From Massariosphaeria phaeospora (lineage: Eukaryota; Ascomycota; Dothideomycetes; Pleosporales): a DNA stretch of 64,000 nucleotides. Positions within the stretch are counted from its first letter, which is position 1; each line of letters opens with the position of its first letter. Positions 35,260 to 48,239 of the stretch are shown piece by piece. Both the position numbers and the translations under genes were made by a program. Below the pieces are notes generated by a model, which was not told the DNA's origin, ran no database searches, and worked only from the letters and a program-made list of their open reading frames with translations. The DNA is taken from contig JAADJZ010000015.1 in assembly GCA_011032825.1 (NCBI GenBank), positions 868,001 to 932,000 on the forward strand, read 5' to 3'.

Positions 35260-36563
35260 CTACAAAGCCGGCTTATCTTCAACCAGCTCCTTTCCATTCC
35301 ACAGCGGCCCACCAGGATACGTGTAATCCTCGTCGACCTTCTGGTACAGCGCCATCTCGGACGACGTATTCATACCTAGCAAGCCCGTCAACAACCCGTA
35401 GTGCAATCTGGGAAAGAGGAAACAAATGTCTACTAACCTGGCTGGTCGTACTGGAAGGCCTCCGGAATCAGAACACCTTTCGGAAGGGAGCCGGTAACGT
35501 CGCTAGCGACTTCGAGCTGCGCACAGCTATGGTAGAGCTGCGCCACGCCGGCGACGCCGGTTGTATTCTCGTACGTGTAGCGGTAAGCTTGCCAGACGCT
35601 GGCTGCGCGCAAGAGATATTGGCCTTTGGGGGTCTCTTTTGGAAGCTTGAAGATGATCTGCGTGGTCGTTAGAAGAGTGCCATGATAGTTGCCACTGCTG
35701 GGAATTTCATACGCGGCCTGGCTTTCTGGCGGGGTCGTATTCATCCTCGGGTTCACGGCCCATTCGAGGAAGCCATATGTAGGGTTTTGCCTCGTTTGGG
35801 CGCTTCTCCAAACCTAATGTGTGTCTGGTAAAAAAGGGAAAGGACCCGTCAGCGGAGACGGATAACCATGTATGACTCGACTCACATCTTCACCCACTCT
35901 CCAGAGCCGTCGTAGGTGTGCGCATCCTTGCCTTCGGGCACTTTCGAGATATGCACAACGACTGGACCGGCGTGAAAGTAGTAGGGATACTGACTAGGAT
36001 CGGAGCCCTTGCAGGTTCCCCGCCCATCAGGGCAGTTGTTGAACGTACCATCTGTCCACGCTGACGGCGGCTCGCTGGTATGAGCGAATTCGAACTCGTC
36101 GCCGGTACGCCTTGAGGAGCGAACCACAGTCAGTGTGTGAGTCTTGGTTTGGGACATAAAATGACTACGTACACGCTTAACACGTCGGTCTGGTTTGCCC
36201 AAGCCATGTTATCGCGTCCGCAGCGCATCGATTCTGGCTTGTCGGTTGGCGCAGTCCACCAGTTCCAGTCACGAGGTCTGTTGCTGTAGCCGCCTGGCGT
36301 ATCTGCTTCCCAGTAGTTGTCGGTCTTGTTGCTAAAGTGAAGTCAGTGTCAGTTGATATTGGACAGGAAACGGCAATGGCTACGTACCGCACATATTGCA
36401 TTGGCTCGTGCCATTTGCCATTGACAGCCAGGCGTACGAATGTGTCTAGAGTAGAGGGCTCAATCGGTAATTCTCAGCAAGAAGATGGATCAATGTGCTT
36501 ACAGTGACCGTGAACACTCGAGGCGAAAGCCGCAACGGCTACGATGAGCGATGAATGGACCAT
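35260..36563 (-). CDS. AA9 lytic polysaccharide monooxygenase with apparent frameshift
   Basis: Secreted copper enzyme that oxidatively cleaves cellulose. Exons on the minus strand are 36563-36503, 36445-36388, 36331-36173, 36110-35886, 35824-35438 and 35375-35260. The signal peptide (residues 1-19, MVHSSLIVAVAAFASSVHG) ends exactly before H20, which becomes the N-terminal copper-histidine-brace residue (HYTFVRLAVNG). The second copper histidine is H139 (YYFHAGPVV). The axial tyrosine lies in AQLYHSCAQLEV. The C-terminal exon ends near YTYPGGPLW, as in the family. The spliced length is one base too long: the frame leaving WVKIHTLGLEK does not match the frame of YGFLEWAVN. Reading the A-run (TTTT on plus, 35785-35788) as one base shorter gives 334 residues and full continuity. 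This is either a real pseudogene-type insertion, a sequencing error, or a rarer acceptor (GGAG or GAAG). Confidence 0.8.
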
Positions 36564-36620
36564 CGCGATAGGATGTGCCTTTAGAAGCTTCTGACACTTT
36601 GACAGAGTCTACCACAACAT

Positions 36621-36628
36621 CTTATATA
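36621..36628 (-). promoter_or_regulatory. Putative TATA box of AA9 gene
   Basis: TATATAAG on the minus strand, about 60 nt upstream of the AA9 start codon, fits a regulated-gene TATA element. Confidence 0.5.
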
Positions 36629-39600
36629 CATAACGCGCTTTCTTAGGATAGTGTTGTTGTTTTGGACGGAGAAACACTTTTAACCGCACCTCCAATCGCC
36701 ACTGCAACGGCCATGTCTATTGCATATCAGGATCGCAATGCTATAAGCACTCGCGCGAGTAATGGGCAAAGTATAGCTGGTATAGGAAGGTTTTCCTATT
36801 TGAACCTGGAACGTGATACCGACATCAATGTAGTCCGCGCTCTTTGGGGAATCTATACGGTATAATTAGCCGAGCGAAACACCACACGTTCTGAATTCTT
36901 CCAGTCTGCCTTGCCACTGCTGAAGCTTGTGATAGATTGAAATCATCTAAAATGCGGGGAGTGTCACATACAGTTTTTCATAGACAATATTTCCGCCTCG
37001 GCTGAACCTTTGTTGGCTATTGTGGCCACACTGTCGATTATGAGGCCGTCGTTCGGTGTGCTCGTGTCGGAAATTTTGGATCTACACTAAGAGGTGTCCA
37101 CAAGCACTTCAGGGTAGATGCATGTCCACGTGGGCATATACGAAGTAGTAACATGTAATTGTCGACATGCTAGAGCATAGCTTCTAGTAAGCATGATGTC
37201 GTATGTTATTCTCCAAGCGGAACAACCATTTTACATAATGTATGAAGGGCCGCATAGACTAAACATGCAGTGGGAACAAGATCGAAACGAGTGCGCAAAG
37301 AAAAAGAGGCATAACGAACAAAGGACATCCAGGAACGCTGAACGTCTCACTGTTGGCTTGATGGGTGAGTCTATGCGTTTAGAGTATTCCGTACAATCGC
37401 CAAGATGTTTTCTGAGAGACACGGGCTCTTCGGCGAGGATGGGCTAGTTTGTCATCCTTATGAAGTCGGTTTTGCATAGCTGTAGCTCGAGCAGATTCCC
37501 CCCATTCTCTCCGTCCCTTGCAGGTTTCCAAGAATAACATCGTATACAGTGTGATTCGAGGTGTTGTACAGGGGGTATCGCGCTAAACAAAGGAACAGAA
37601 GAGGCAGGGGTTCTAGCGGAGGGACCAACAGAAATCGGTGTGACCACTTTCTGGAACCTGAGAGCAAGCTACAAATAGCGGTGGCTGGGAGCGCGGTAGG
37701 TAACAAGAGGCAGGTGTATGGTTGAAGATGCTGACGAGCCCCTAATGAAGACTTGAGCCTGCGATGATGAGGTACGTATGTATCTGATTGCATTAGGTTG
37801 CCCCCTCCCACGGTCTTGGCCTGCCTGGGGCTCCTCTATACCAATTACAGAGGTTGCCATGCGCAGGTTCACTGCATAGCTAGCGCGCTCCTGGGTATGC
37901 AGCTGAGCGTGCAGTTCCAGCGGGAATTGCAGTAGCCCACTCGAGACTTTCGCTGGCCAAGGCAGATGCACCATAACGGTCGGGAACGCTGTGCGTCGGC
38001 CTACCTGGGCTCGGAAGCGCGAACACTTCAAGGTTTGGAGCTAGAAATGTTCTCCGTTGCCAGTAGAAGATAGATAGAGGCTGTGATTTGATGTTGCAGG
38101 GCTGTACCCGGTACCTACCGGGAGAGAGACTATGGAGTGCCCTGAAGTGTTCCCGCGGGCAGACGACTGATGCGCAGTTCGTGCGAAAGAGACGGGGAGG
38201 AGAGTGAGGCAAGGCAGTTGGAAACGATTGCCAGGGTCGACCGAACGGGCATCAAACAGACGACGAATGAAAGGCCGCGGGCGAGGGTTGAGGTGCCATA
38301 TCCTAGCGCGGATCGATGCCGTGCCCGTTGCGGATGTCACTCCGCACCCCGGGGTTTAGCGCGGGGTAAGAGCGAACCGCTCCGCTGTCTTTACATCTCC
38401 CGTGTCCTGCGAGTTGGAATTTGTTTGATGGTCGTGCGCACTGCGGATTGTGATAGTTTTTTTTGCGTTCAGAAAATGCGCATATGCAGGCTCTGTCGAT
38501 TCCAACCTCTGTTCGCCAAGCTGATCCTGGCGTGAGCAGTGGCAGGCATCCCCCTATTCACCAGTGGCAGGCATCCCCCTATTCACACCGCACATTGAGC
38601 GGGTGAGGCGTAGTGGTGAACTGCTGCTGATGTCTAGGTGGTATAGGATGGAGTTCTTAATTGTTAATTTGATAGTAGCACCAACGGCTTGACAGCACAC
38701 ATGGAGGCGTGCTACCCGTGGACTCCAGATCGGCAATTGCGACTTCGCTTCATTCTCCAAATCGTCCCTGTCAGCTCTTCATGACAGAGCTACCAATCCC
38801 AGACTAGCTGAATTCCGACGGGAGGATGCCGAGGGATAGCACAGTTGACGCAACACGGACTCGGAGGATGATTACCTGCAGGCGCTCTGGTAAGCAGAAA
38901 GACCCCCGCCGCATTGCTGCTGGAACCTGCCGTCCAGACGAGGGGAGCACAATCGTACGATATCTACATCGCAGATCTTGGACGGTGAGGTGATACACAG
39001 TAGATGCTGCGATGTTGCTGGAAACCAACCAGTCCTGTCCGGCCGACAGCAAGAGATGCCAAAAGCAAAAACATGGAGTAGCTAATCGCAGGTCCCCGGA
39101 CAGGCTGCTTGCATAGGACTTGCCATGTAGATCGAAATGCCCGGAGATGTCAGTCACGGTGTACAGTAGGTAGAAGGTCGCCCGGTGAGGAGGCCAAGAA
39201 GACGGCTTTTGCCCAAAGAGACCGCACGCATCAAACTGTCACGGCTTGCCACACGAGGTGCATCTGCCTGAGGCTTTCGGTAGGTAGGATTCTCATCACC
39301 AAACGCCTGCAACTTGGTCACCTTTGGATTCTGTACCGAGCCTATGCCGCAGTTCGCGATATCTACTGAACTTAGTGTTCGCCGCTGAAACAAGACCATA
39401 CTGCTGCTGGGCTAGTCTAGTGGCCGTGACTCAATGCCGGATCAACCACTCTGGGACTCGACGCATCCAGCTGCGCGTTTCAGCTCTCAACCGTCGTGCA
39501 GCGTGGGAGCTTCGTTTGATTTAATAGAAGCTTACGGCATTGTGCGGAGCGGCAGGGCGCGTTCGGGGACGAACGCCTGAAGCCAACGGCGGCATCCAGT

Positions 39601-41004
39601 CTTCACCTCGAAGACAAGACAGTCGTAATGATGAGGCGAAGGCGTCTCAGATCGACTTGGTGCGATGGATCTGCTTGCAGACGTGTGCTTCTACCTCATC
39701 ATTGAGAGGACCAGGGCACAGAAGGATCGTGATAATGGTGCATCGTGCGTGCTGGGGGGGAGCCGATGCAGTAAGGGAGCACTACTTTGAGCTAGTGAGG
39801 AAAACATGGACAGAAAGCAGAGCGACGTCGTCCGCTGGATCGCTCGCAGTGATGTCCATGGTGGCTGGGAACATGTGCAGTTGCTGCTCTTCGTATGGGG
39901 GTGGTTGGTTGCTACTGTAGCCTGTAGGTACCTAGGTAGCCCTGGACTCCTGGAGAGACCGAGCGGGCAGCACGGTCGTCTTTATTACCTCCAAGGTTGC
40001 TGTCGATTTCCCGGTGCGGCCCTGGGCCATGTGGTTCGGGCAATTTCGATCAGCACAGGCTGCTCCGTGAGTGAGGGCCGCGGATGGGAGAGACTCCACT
40101 CGGATCTGGTGGACGGTCTATAGAGTCGAGGGTTCTGTACACGAGGTAACCATGGAGGATGGCAGAAGAACAAGCAAAAGCACACGGCAGAAGAAGCAAG
40201 CAGCAGTAGTGACTGGGTGGCACGGCAGTCGGTCGCTAGCTCTGTTCTAGACGTTCTCCCGTGGAGGGCGCGTGGGCGAGGTGGGTGGTGTTGGTGCTAG
40301 GGGAGTCGAGAGTTGCAGCGGCAGCCTTTTGACGCAACGTCGGGCCCACCGCAGACGACAACCGCCCGCAGCACCTGCAGACGGCGGCGGTTCGTCCTGG
40401 GGCTCCACTCGTCAGCACTACTGCGCGTGTCTCTATGATCCATCGTACAGAAAGGCAAGGCGTGTGTCGCCGTCACGGCCCCTGTGCAGCACGCTCGCTA
40501 ACCCGCCGGGGCCGCCTGCGCGGGCGTGGGCGTGGGCGTTTTCCTCAGGGCTCGCGGCGTTTATCAGCTTCGTTCCCCTGAGGCTAACCTGCTGCCCCTG
40601 GCCGAGCAACCCGCAGTGACCACTGACCACTGACCACTTAGTACTGACCCGCGACCCTTCACCACCGCGACTGTTCGCCTTCACTGCGCCCTGCTCTCCA
40701 TCTTCGCCCTCACCCGCGCGCGCGCCCTCGTCTGCACAACCGCCCTCACGCGCACCCCTCGGCACCTCACGCCCCTCGTGCGCTGCCGCGGCATCCAGGC
40801 TAAATCGGCCGCACACTCGCGCCCACCAGCCACCCATCCCCGTTGTTTGCGCATGACGCCCCGGGCAAACCGTCGTCGACCCCAATTTATTCTCGACCGG
40901 GCCCGCCGCCCCTCCTCGCACACAGCGCGTGAGCCCGCCGCATTGCCACGGAGATTGCGCACAACCCTCGCACACTGCAACGGCACAGCCGTCTCCCGCC
41001 TGCC
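36629..41004. other. Divergent intergenic region AA9 gene / kinesin gene
   Basis: 4.4 kb without a supported gene. Open frames up to 126 codons have no recognisable domain. A perfect 25-bp direct duplication lies at 38537-38586. The last kilobase (about 40.2-41.0 kb) is CG-rich and is probably the kinesin promoter and leader. Confidence 0.5.
38537..38586. repeat. Perfect 25-bp direct duplication
   Basis: Two adjacent identical 25-bp units (38537-38561 and 38562-38586), beginning CAGTGGCAGG and ending CTATTCAC. Perfect identity suggests a recent slip or unequal exchange. Confidence 0.95.
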
Positions 41005-44000
41005 ATGGCATCACCACCGACCTCACCCGCGGGGGCCATCCAGAGACCGATGAGCGCCATGATCCGGTCGAACCGCTCGTCGAGCAGGATGAGCATGAGC
41101 AGCAAGCAGGGCGGAGGCAGTCGCGCGTCGGACGAGGACTCAAAGACGGCGGTGAAAGTCGGTACGTCTCTGGCCGTTGCCCCCTCGCGTCCCCGCGACG
41201 AACGCGTTCTAACACCGTCTAGCCGTGCGCGTACGTCCACCGCTCAAGCCCGGAGAGCCAGGCCACGACCTCGTGCCCCAGCGATTCCGCGTGTCGACAT
41301 GCCAGGTTACGTCGCCCTCGAGTCTCACCGTCGATGCCTCGGGCGGCCGCAAGGTCTTCGTCTTCGACCGCGTCTTCGGCGAGGACATTGATCAGGACGG
41401 CGTCTTCGAATACGTCTCCGACTGCGTCGATTCCTTTGTGCAGGGCTACAATGTCTCCATGCTGGCATACGGCCAATCTGGCGCCGGCAAGTCGTACACG
41501 ATGGGTACCACCGGGCCACAAGAGCAGGGAGACGCCAAAATAATGGGTACGTCTTTGTACGACGCGTTCGAGCATGGCCAGATATCGATCATGCGCTGAC
41601 ACTGTCTTCCAGGCATAATACCCCGTGCCGCGGCAGTATTGTTCGACAAACTCGAGGGCAATTCTGGTCGCGTGTCTGCTTCAGGTCTCCGGGCTCCTTC
41701 ACGGATATCTGGGCTCGGCATGCACAACTTCGGGAGCAAAAACTCCGCCAACAAGAACTGGCAACTGAAGGCGACCTACCTCGAAGTAAGATGCTCGCAG
41801 ATGGCATCTTAGACCTCTGCTGACCCTCGCAGATATACAATGAGCAGCTCCGTGATCTTCTCCTAGCTGAGAATATGCCCATGCATGAACGCCCACAGGT
41901 GACGATCCGCGAAGATCAGAAGGGCCGCATCCTCCTTACCGGCCTCACACAAATCCCGATCAACTCTGTCGAGGACTTGCTCAATGCGCTGAATTTTGGC
42001 TCAACAATAAGGCAAACAGACGCAACAGCCGTCAACGCCAAATCTTCACGTTCTCATGCCGTCTTCAGCTTGAATCTGATCCAGAAGAAGAGCTCCACCG
42101 CTCCGTCGACGACCCGCGAGAAGCGCATGTCGGTACCTATTGAAGCCATGTCAGGCGGAAGTGAAAACTGGATTACAGTGGATAGTAAGCTCCACTTCGT
42201 GGATCTGGCGGGTAGTGAGCGGTTGAAGAACACCCAGGCCCAAGGTGACAGAGCGAAAGAAGGTATCTCGATTAACGGCGGACTTGCAAGTCTGGGAAAG
42301 GTCATCTCGCAACTATCATCGCGGTCCCAGGGCTCACACGTCTCTTACCGAGACTCGAAGCTCACCCGTCTGCTTCAAGACTCACTCGGTGGCAATGCCA
42401 TCACGTACATGATTGCCTGCGTGAACCCGGCCGAGTTCCACCTCAGCGAGACCATGAACACGGTCCAATACGCACAGCGTGCACGGGCCATCCAGATCAA
42501 GCCGCAAATCCAGCAAGTGGCAGACGACAGCGACAAGCAGGCAGCGATCGACAGACTTCGAGCGGAGGTCCAATTTTTACGAGATCAGATTCGCCTTTCA
42601 GAACGGACAGACAGGAAGCGAGTGAATCCGCAAGAACGGGCGGAGAGACAGCAGGAGCGCGAGATGGAGCTCCAAAATCAATTGCTCGATTTTCAGGAAA
42701 ACTACAATGCCCTTAGCAATCGCCATGCAAAGCTGATATCGGAAATCACCAAGGCTCGTGACAACGACTCAGCGGACACGCCTATGCTCAAAGAAGCTAT
42801 TGGCGATTCTGCCCTTGAGCGCTTAAAGCGGTCTAATTCATTCGCTGAGGCTGTCGACTCGATTATTGTTGAATACGAGAGGACCATTGAGACTCTGAAC
42901 CACGCGCTGTCTAATTCTCGGTCTTCGCTGTCCACCAATGAGAGCGAGCTGCTAGAGAAAGAGACGCGGATTGCATTCCTAGAGAGCCAGTCGCACCAAC
43001 TACAGGCGCGTATCCAGAAAGCGGTGGACCGTGAAGCCAGCAACGAAGAATATGTGAAAACGCTCGAAGCTCAAGTCGATAGCTCCGCCTCTGGCATCGA
43101 AAGGAACGACACTACGATAACAGATTTACGCGAGAAGTTACAGAGAACTCGGGAGAACGAGGCCAGTTGCGAGGATTATATCTCTACCCTGGAAGAACGT
43201 CTCGCGGAGAACGAACAAGAAGCCGAACTAATGCAACGGGAGATCGAGCGACTGAAGCACGTCGTCGAGCGACAACGGAGTATCGGAAAGCTTGACAACC
43301 TCCTCTACGAGCTCGACAGCATTCGTCAAACCGATGTCAAGGTCGATGACCCTCTGTTGAATGGGCATACAAAGACTGGAAGCGACTCTGACCTGGAGAA
43401 GAGATCTTCGGGAGGCAGTAGCCGCCTCTTCAGCACTAGTGTCGACGCAATCGCAGAGGAAGACGATACGGAACGGCCTGCAACCGCTGGCGCTACTGAA
43501 CCGAGCGAAATTGATGAGCACAAAGAGGCCCCAGCTGTGTCTACCAAGGATTTAGCACCAGAGGAGACGATAGACATGCCCCAGAGCCCCGCTCAATCCC
43601 AGTATGTGAACGACAAGTTAGATTCGGTTACCCAGGAACTCTTTGACCTGCGCGTGGAACACGAAGGAGCCGTCCAGGACTACGACAGGCTCGCCAATAA
43701 GTACCAGGAAGCTCTACGAACCTTGGCCGAACTTCAAGACGCAGTAGACGACGCGCGCCACCGGAGACCGTCTTTGATAGAGTCTTCGCGGCCGGCATCT
43801 TTTTTAGCAGATGCGGGTGTGAATGGATTACAGCAAGAGGATGGACAACCCTCATCCTCGCGGACATTGTCTGCGGAGTTGTCCTTGGCAGAATCTGGCA
43901 ACACGTCTACTCTGGACGAGGGGACGGAGACATCAGCCGATACTTTTGAAGCCGAGACGTCTCACATCAGAGTGGGGACGGCGGACAAAGCACGCGACAT

Positions 44001-46397
44001 TCGAGACGAGTCGATCCTGATACAAGAACTCGAGGCATTGAAGGAGTTGCACACAGAGAAGGAACATCGCATGACCGAGCTGAATAAGAACTACTCAGAA
44101 CTGCAAGAGCAACACCAAGACACCTTGGACTACGTTGAAGAGTTGAAATCCGAGGTGACCAAGGCACAGATGGCACGGCCAAGTTCTCCTACCGCTAATA
44201 TCATCCGCCGCAAGTCGAGTCAACAAGTTGTGGCTAATGATCGCGCCACGCGTGCTTTCGCATCGCTTCGCAATCTGGCTCTAGAGACTCTCGAAGAAGA
44301 CCCTGACACTGTTCAAAACTTCGAGATAAATCTGAACGCCATCATGACTGAGCTCCACACCCGTTCGGAACGTGTGCAGGCTTTGGAGGCTGAAGTTGCC
44401 TCCGTGCGAAAGGAAATGGAAAGCAAAATGGCATTGATCTCTGGACTGACGAAGGAAAGGTCGAGTTTCAAGTCTTCATCACCACTCGACATTTCTATCG
44501 TCGCCATTATGCAGGAACAGATCAAGCAAAACGAAGCTCACATCACTGAGCTGAAAGAGTCACACTCCCAACGGGAGCAGGAACTGGAACAGGAGATTGC
44601 GTCTCTTAAGGTCTCTTTCCGATCGCCCAATTCTTTTGAGGAACCTCTTTCGCCACGATCAGTCATACCTGCAATCCCTGGGTCATTCGACGATGCCATC
44701 AGTGCCGAGGATGACATGCATATTGCCAAACTCCAAGAAGAAGTGGCTCAATGGCAAACGAAGCATCTGCAAGCTATCGAAGCTACCAAAGCTTCGGAGA
44801 AGCAACATGTCGAGACCGTGCGTGAATTGGAGTCCGCCATGGACAAGCTTGAACGTCAACACGCTTCCCGTATCTCCGAACTAGAGCAAACCAAGGGCGT
44901 CCAGGCCGAGGCTGAGCTTGAGCAGGAGAGAGCGAATCATGCCGAGTTAGTCGATGCTTTGCAGGCCCAGGTCGATGAGCACAGAGCCACTGCAGTCAAC
45001 AATGCCACCCGCCTTGCCGAACTAGAGGAATCGCACAGCAACATCATCAGGCAGGTGGAGGAAGATGCGGAGGCCAGGCAGCTGACGGAGAAGGAGCTTG
45101 AGACCCACAGATCACTTGTCTCGAATCTGGAGTCGCAGATCGAGGAGCACAAAGCGGCCCTTGACATTCACCAGCAAGGTCTGGACTCACTAAAACAAAC
45201 ACATGATTCTGAGCTACAGGAGCTTACTGCCGAGCTTGCAGCACGGAACATTTCGACACAAGCTATGGAAGCCGATCTTGCAAGGGCCCAAGCAGACATG
45301 GAGGGTCTGATCCAGGGAGTCTCTGCGGCCTTGGGTGAAGAAATGGATCTACACACGGTACAATCTCGGATTGTGTCACTCGTTGACGAGAGGAGATCTC
45401 TCACCACTCAAATGGACCGAGCTATCAACGATCTGCAATCTGCCCGGGCCGAGCTTTCAGAGTCGGCCAAGACCATTGATACGCTCAAAGGTAATCTCAA
45501 GGAATTCGAGGTTATCAACGCCGAGACTATCAAGGAACTCGAGAAGGTTAGCGATAAGGAGCGCAAGAGCTCGCGGCTCGTTCAAGAGCTCGAGGATCAG
45601 CTCAATCAGAACTGGGATCAACATGAGGCTGCGAACAACCGACTCTCTGCTCTCCAATTGGAGCGTGGGAAGGAGCTCCAAGATGCCATGAGCCGCAAGG
45701 ATGACACGGAGAAGGAGCTTGAAGATTCTCGGATCAAAATCGCGCTTCTAGAGGTAAGTTCCAATATTCTGCGTCGTTGATGAGCATAACAACTAACTTG
45801 ACTGACTAGTCACAACTGGTGGACGCGAGGCGAGTTTCCAATCGCGAGTCGAATGACCCTCGACAAGAGCTGCAGAGGTCGAACTCAAAGGACTCGAATC
45901 TGCGCAAGAGTACTTCGCACAATTCTTTGCCTTCTCCACCTCCAGCAATTCCGCTTCCTCCGTTACCAGGGAGCCCTCCGCCAACACAAGCTAATGCGCC
46001 GTCTCCACCTACCTCGCGTCATCAAAGCAAAGACATTGCGCACGCGCAACTTGTCGAGGACCAGGAGGCGCGGATTCGCACCATTGAAAAGCATCTGTTC
46101 GCTGAAAAGCAACTCACGGCTACTCTCGAAGATGCTTTGACAGATCTGGAGGCCTCCAGCACAAAGACTAAAGCCGATGCTGAGCTATGGAAGAAGAAGT
46201 GTGTCACTCTCGAGGACGAGGTGACCGTCATGCGAAAAGAGCGTAGCATGGCCAGGCACTCGCTCCAAGCCGTTGAGGAGGAGCGAAGCGCGCGACTCCG
46301 CGTCGAAGCCGAACGCGCGCACCTCGAAGCCCGCATGGCCGCGCTCAACGACAGCAAAAAGAACAAGAAGAACAAGAGCGCACTCAACTGCTTCTAA
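41005..46397 (+). CDS. Kinesin motor protein, N-terminal motor with long coiled coil
   Basis: Microtubule motor of 1720 residues. Exons are 41005-41161, 41223-41546, 41613-41785, 41833-45753 and 45810-46397; all junctions are in frame. The N-terminal 50 residues are Ser-rich, then the motor starts at AVRVRPPL. Motor signatures are the P-loop GQSGAGKS (136-143), switch I NAKSSRSH (286-293), switch II DLAGSE (342-347), and HVSYRDSKLTRLLQDSLGG. The motor ends near RARAIQIKP (about 430). The rest is almost entirely coiled coil, broken by an acidic Ser-rich stretch (about 710-800) and a Pro-rich segment after residue 1560. The C-terminus is lysine-rich and ends in Cys-Phe. The family is most like kinesin-4/chromokinesin-type proteins (PAEFHLSETMNTVQYAQRA), but subfamily needs a tree. 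A direct role in chromosome or hyphal transport is inferred. Confidence 0.92.
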
Positions 46398-47450
46398 GCT
46401 CTTGGGTCCCATCCCACCCAACCCCACCGAACGTACTTTCCCTTCGTGTATCTTTTACCCAACCTTCTTTTACCGGCGCTTTGGGAAAGGCGTTACATAC
46501 CCGATACACTTACTTCGTTCCACATTTTGCTTCCATGGCCGCATATAGTTTTCCTTTCCTTCCGACATGTCTTATGTTAACCGACGATTTCTTGCTACGC
46601 CCGGGCTTCTCGCATCTAAGGCATTGGACGTACTTGGGAGAGGCACGCATGCCGCTTTGCATCGGAGGGGGGGGTGCCATCGCTTTCATAACAAGCCTTT
46701 TTTGCTTTCTTGTCATCAGTTCTTTGCTTGCACGGATTTTTGCCGCCCATACCCCATCTCCACATACCCCCTTTTGCATCGATCCATCATCGTGCACAGT
46801 TCGGACATTTTCCATTCTTTCTAATGTAGGTAGCTTTTTTCAGGGGCATGCGGCGAGGGCTAGTTAGTTATATGGACATGATGTGGCGGGGAGGGAGGAA
46901 AGGAACACACACTTGCGTCGGCCCCATTTATCGCATCACATCGCATACGTCGGTCGTCCCCATGACAAGCGTATTGCAGATTTTGCTGGGAGGACAATGA
47001 TGCGGCTCATGGCATTGGCGGGCGCAGCGCGGAGTCGCTTTGCAGCATTTTTTAGCCTTGCTACCTTGCCAGTGGATATGCATGTGGATTACGCTGGGTG
47101 TTACATACTCCGGTGATGAGGGATGGTTTCCCTTTCTTCTTGTCTTTAATTTTGGTGGGCGGGGTTGATGGAGATGCGGAGTGAGACATGTATGTCCAAA
47201 GGGGGGAAAAATTTAGAATGGATATAGTTCTCAATACTACATATCCCCTGCTCTTTCTTCTCGATCCTGGAGGACTCACCAGCTGCTTGGCCTAACTAAC
47301 TAACTTGCCAACTTACTAGATTCCTTATATGATTATGCCTTTCTTCTTTCCTCTTTCCTTGCTGCATATGTCTACCTGCCTCCCTCCCTCTCGCCCTAAC
47401 TTCCCTACATCTCCCATCCAATCCAATCCGCCTTGTCAACGAAGAACTTG

Positions 47451-47470
47451 AGCTGAGCTGAGCTGAGCTG
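47451..47470. repeat. AGCTG/CTGAG pentanucleotide tract (4 copies)
   Basis: Four perfect tandem pentamers. The motif is the reverse complement of the CTCAG tract at 4646-4670. Confidence 0.95.
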
Positions 47471-47555
47471 ACTCGAGACGAGGTGGGACGAGGCACTCGC
47501 ATCCCTCCGGTATGTCTCGTGGTAGGTAGATATACCATGGCTTGTTTCAATCCCA

Positions 47556-47620
47556 TTCAGTTCAATCCAGTCCAGTCCGGTTCAGTCCGGTTCAGTCTAG
47601 TTCAGTCCAGTTCAGTTCGT
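47556..47620. repeat. Decamer array TTCAGTCYRG
   Basis: Consecutive near-perfect copies of TTCAGTCCGG, TTCAGTCTAG and TTCAGTCCAG, grading into shorter TTCAG words at both ends. Confidence 0.9.
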
Positions 47621-48239
47621 ATGCATGACGAAGGATGGTATGGGATGGATGGACAGATGGATGGATGGAAGGAATGCCCGACGAAGCACACAGCCAACAC
47701 AGACGGCCAGGTGCAGGTTCACACAGACAGAGTCAAAACAAAGCACTAGCGAGTGCAGACGTTGGGCCTTTTGTCAGTGCTGTGCTGTGATGGGCAGAGG
47801 CGACGCAAGAACAGCGCTGTTAAACTAGTTTACTTCGCACCACCGAGCGAGTATAGATTCGGCCGCATACGAAGCCCAAGCCCCCAGAGTCATACATACA
47901 TACAACCAACCCTTGACTTGACATGTCCGTTTTCAGGCGAGCGCAAGAGTGCTGACTGGAACGGAACCACTTCGTGCTTCGTTCAATGATGTTGATTCTA
48001 GTTTGAACCGACCCTCGGCCCTTTGCAATTACCATACGAAAGAGTCAAATATGCAATGTAAATGCAAAACGCCCCCCTTTCGCTCAAAGACCAAATGTGA
48101 AAAAAGAAGACAAAAAGGAAATCCCAATTTCAGATGCAACGCAAATGCAAACGCTCCCATGAACCCATGATCGTAAAACATACGTCTATACAGTACCCAG
48201 TCGCGCAAAAATGCGCACTGATACATCCACATCCAGTCT

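Larger units (their letters stand above)
46398..48239. other. Convergent intergenic region kinesin / MCH1-like gene
   Basis: 1.8 kb without a gene, containing the AGCTG (CTGAG) pentamer tract at 47451-47470 and a TTCAGTCC-type decamer array at 47556-47620. Open frames are short and domain-free. Confidence 0.6.

Noticed and set aside
35438..35756. Possible extra 38-nt intron in AA9 exon 5 (GTGGCA to CGCAG)
   Set aside because: It is shorter than usual fungal introns, and removing it would break the reading frame of the conserved IIFKLPKETPKGQYLLRA segment.
40433..41215. 260-codon minus-strand frame over the kinesin start
   Set aside because: It is antisense to the kinesin first exon and its CG-rich leader, with no domain.
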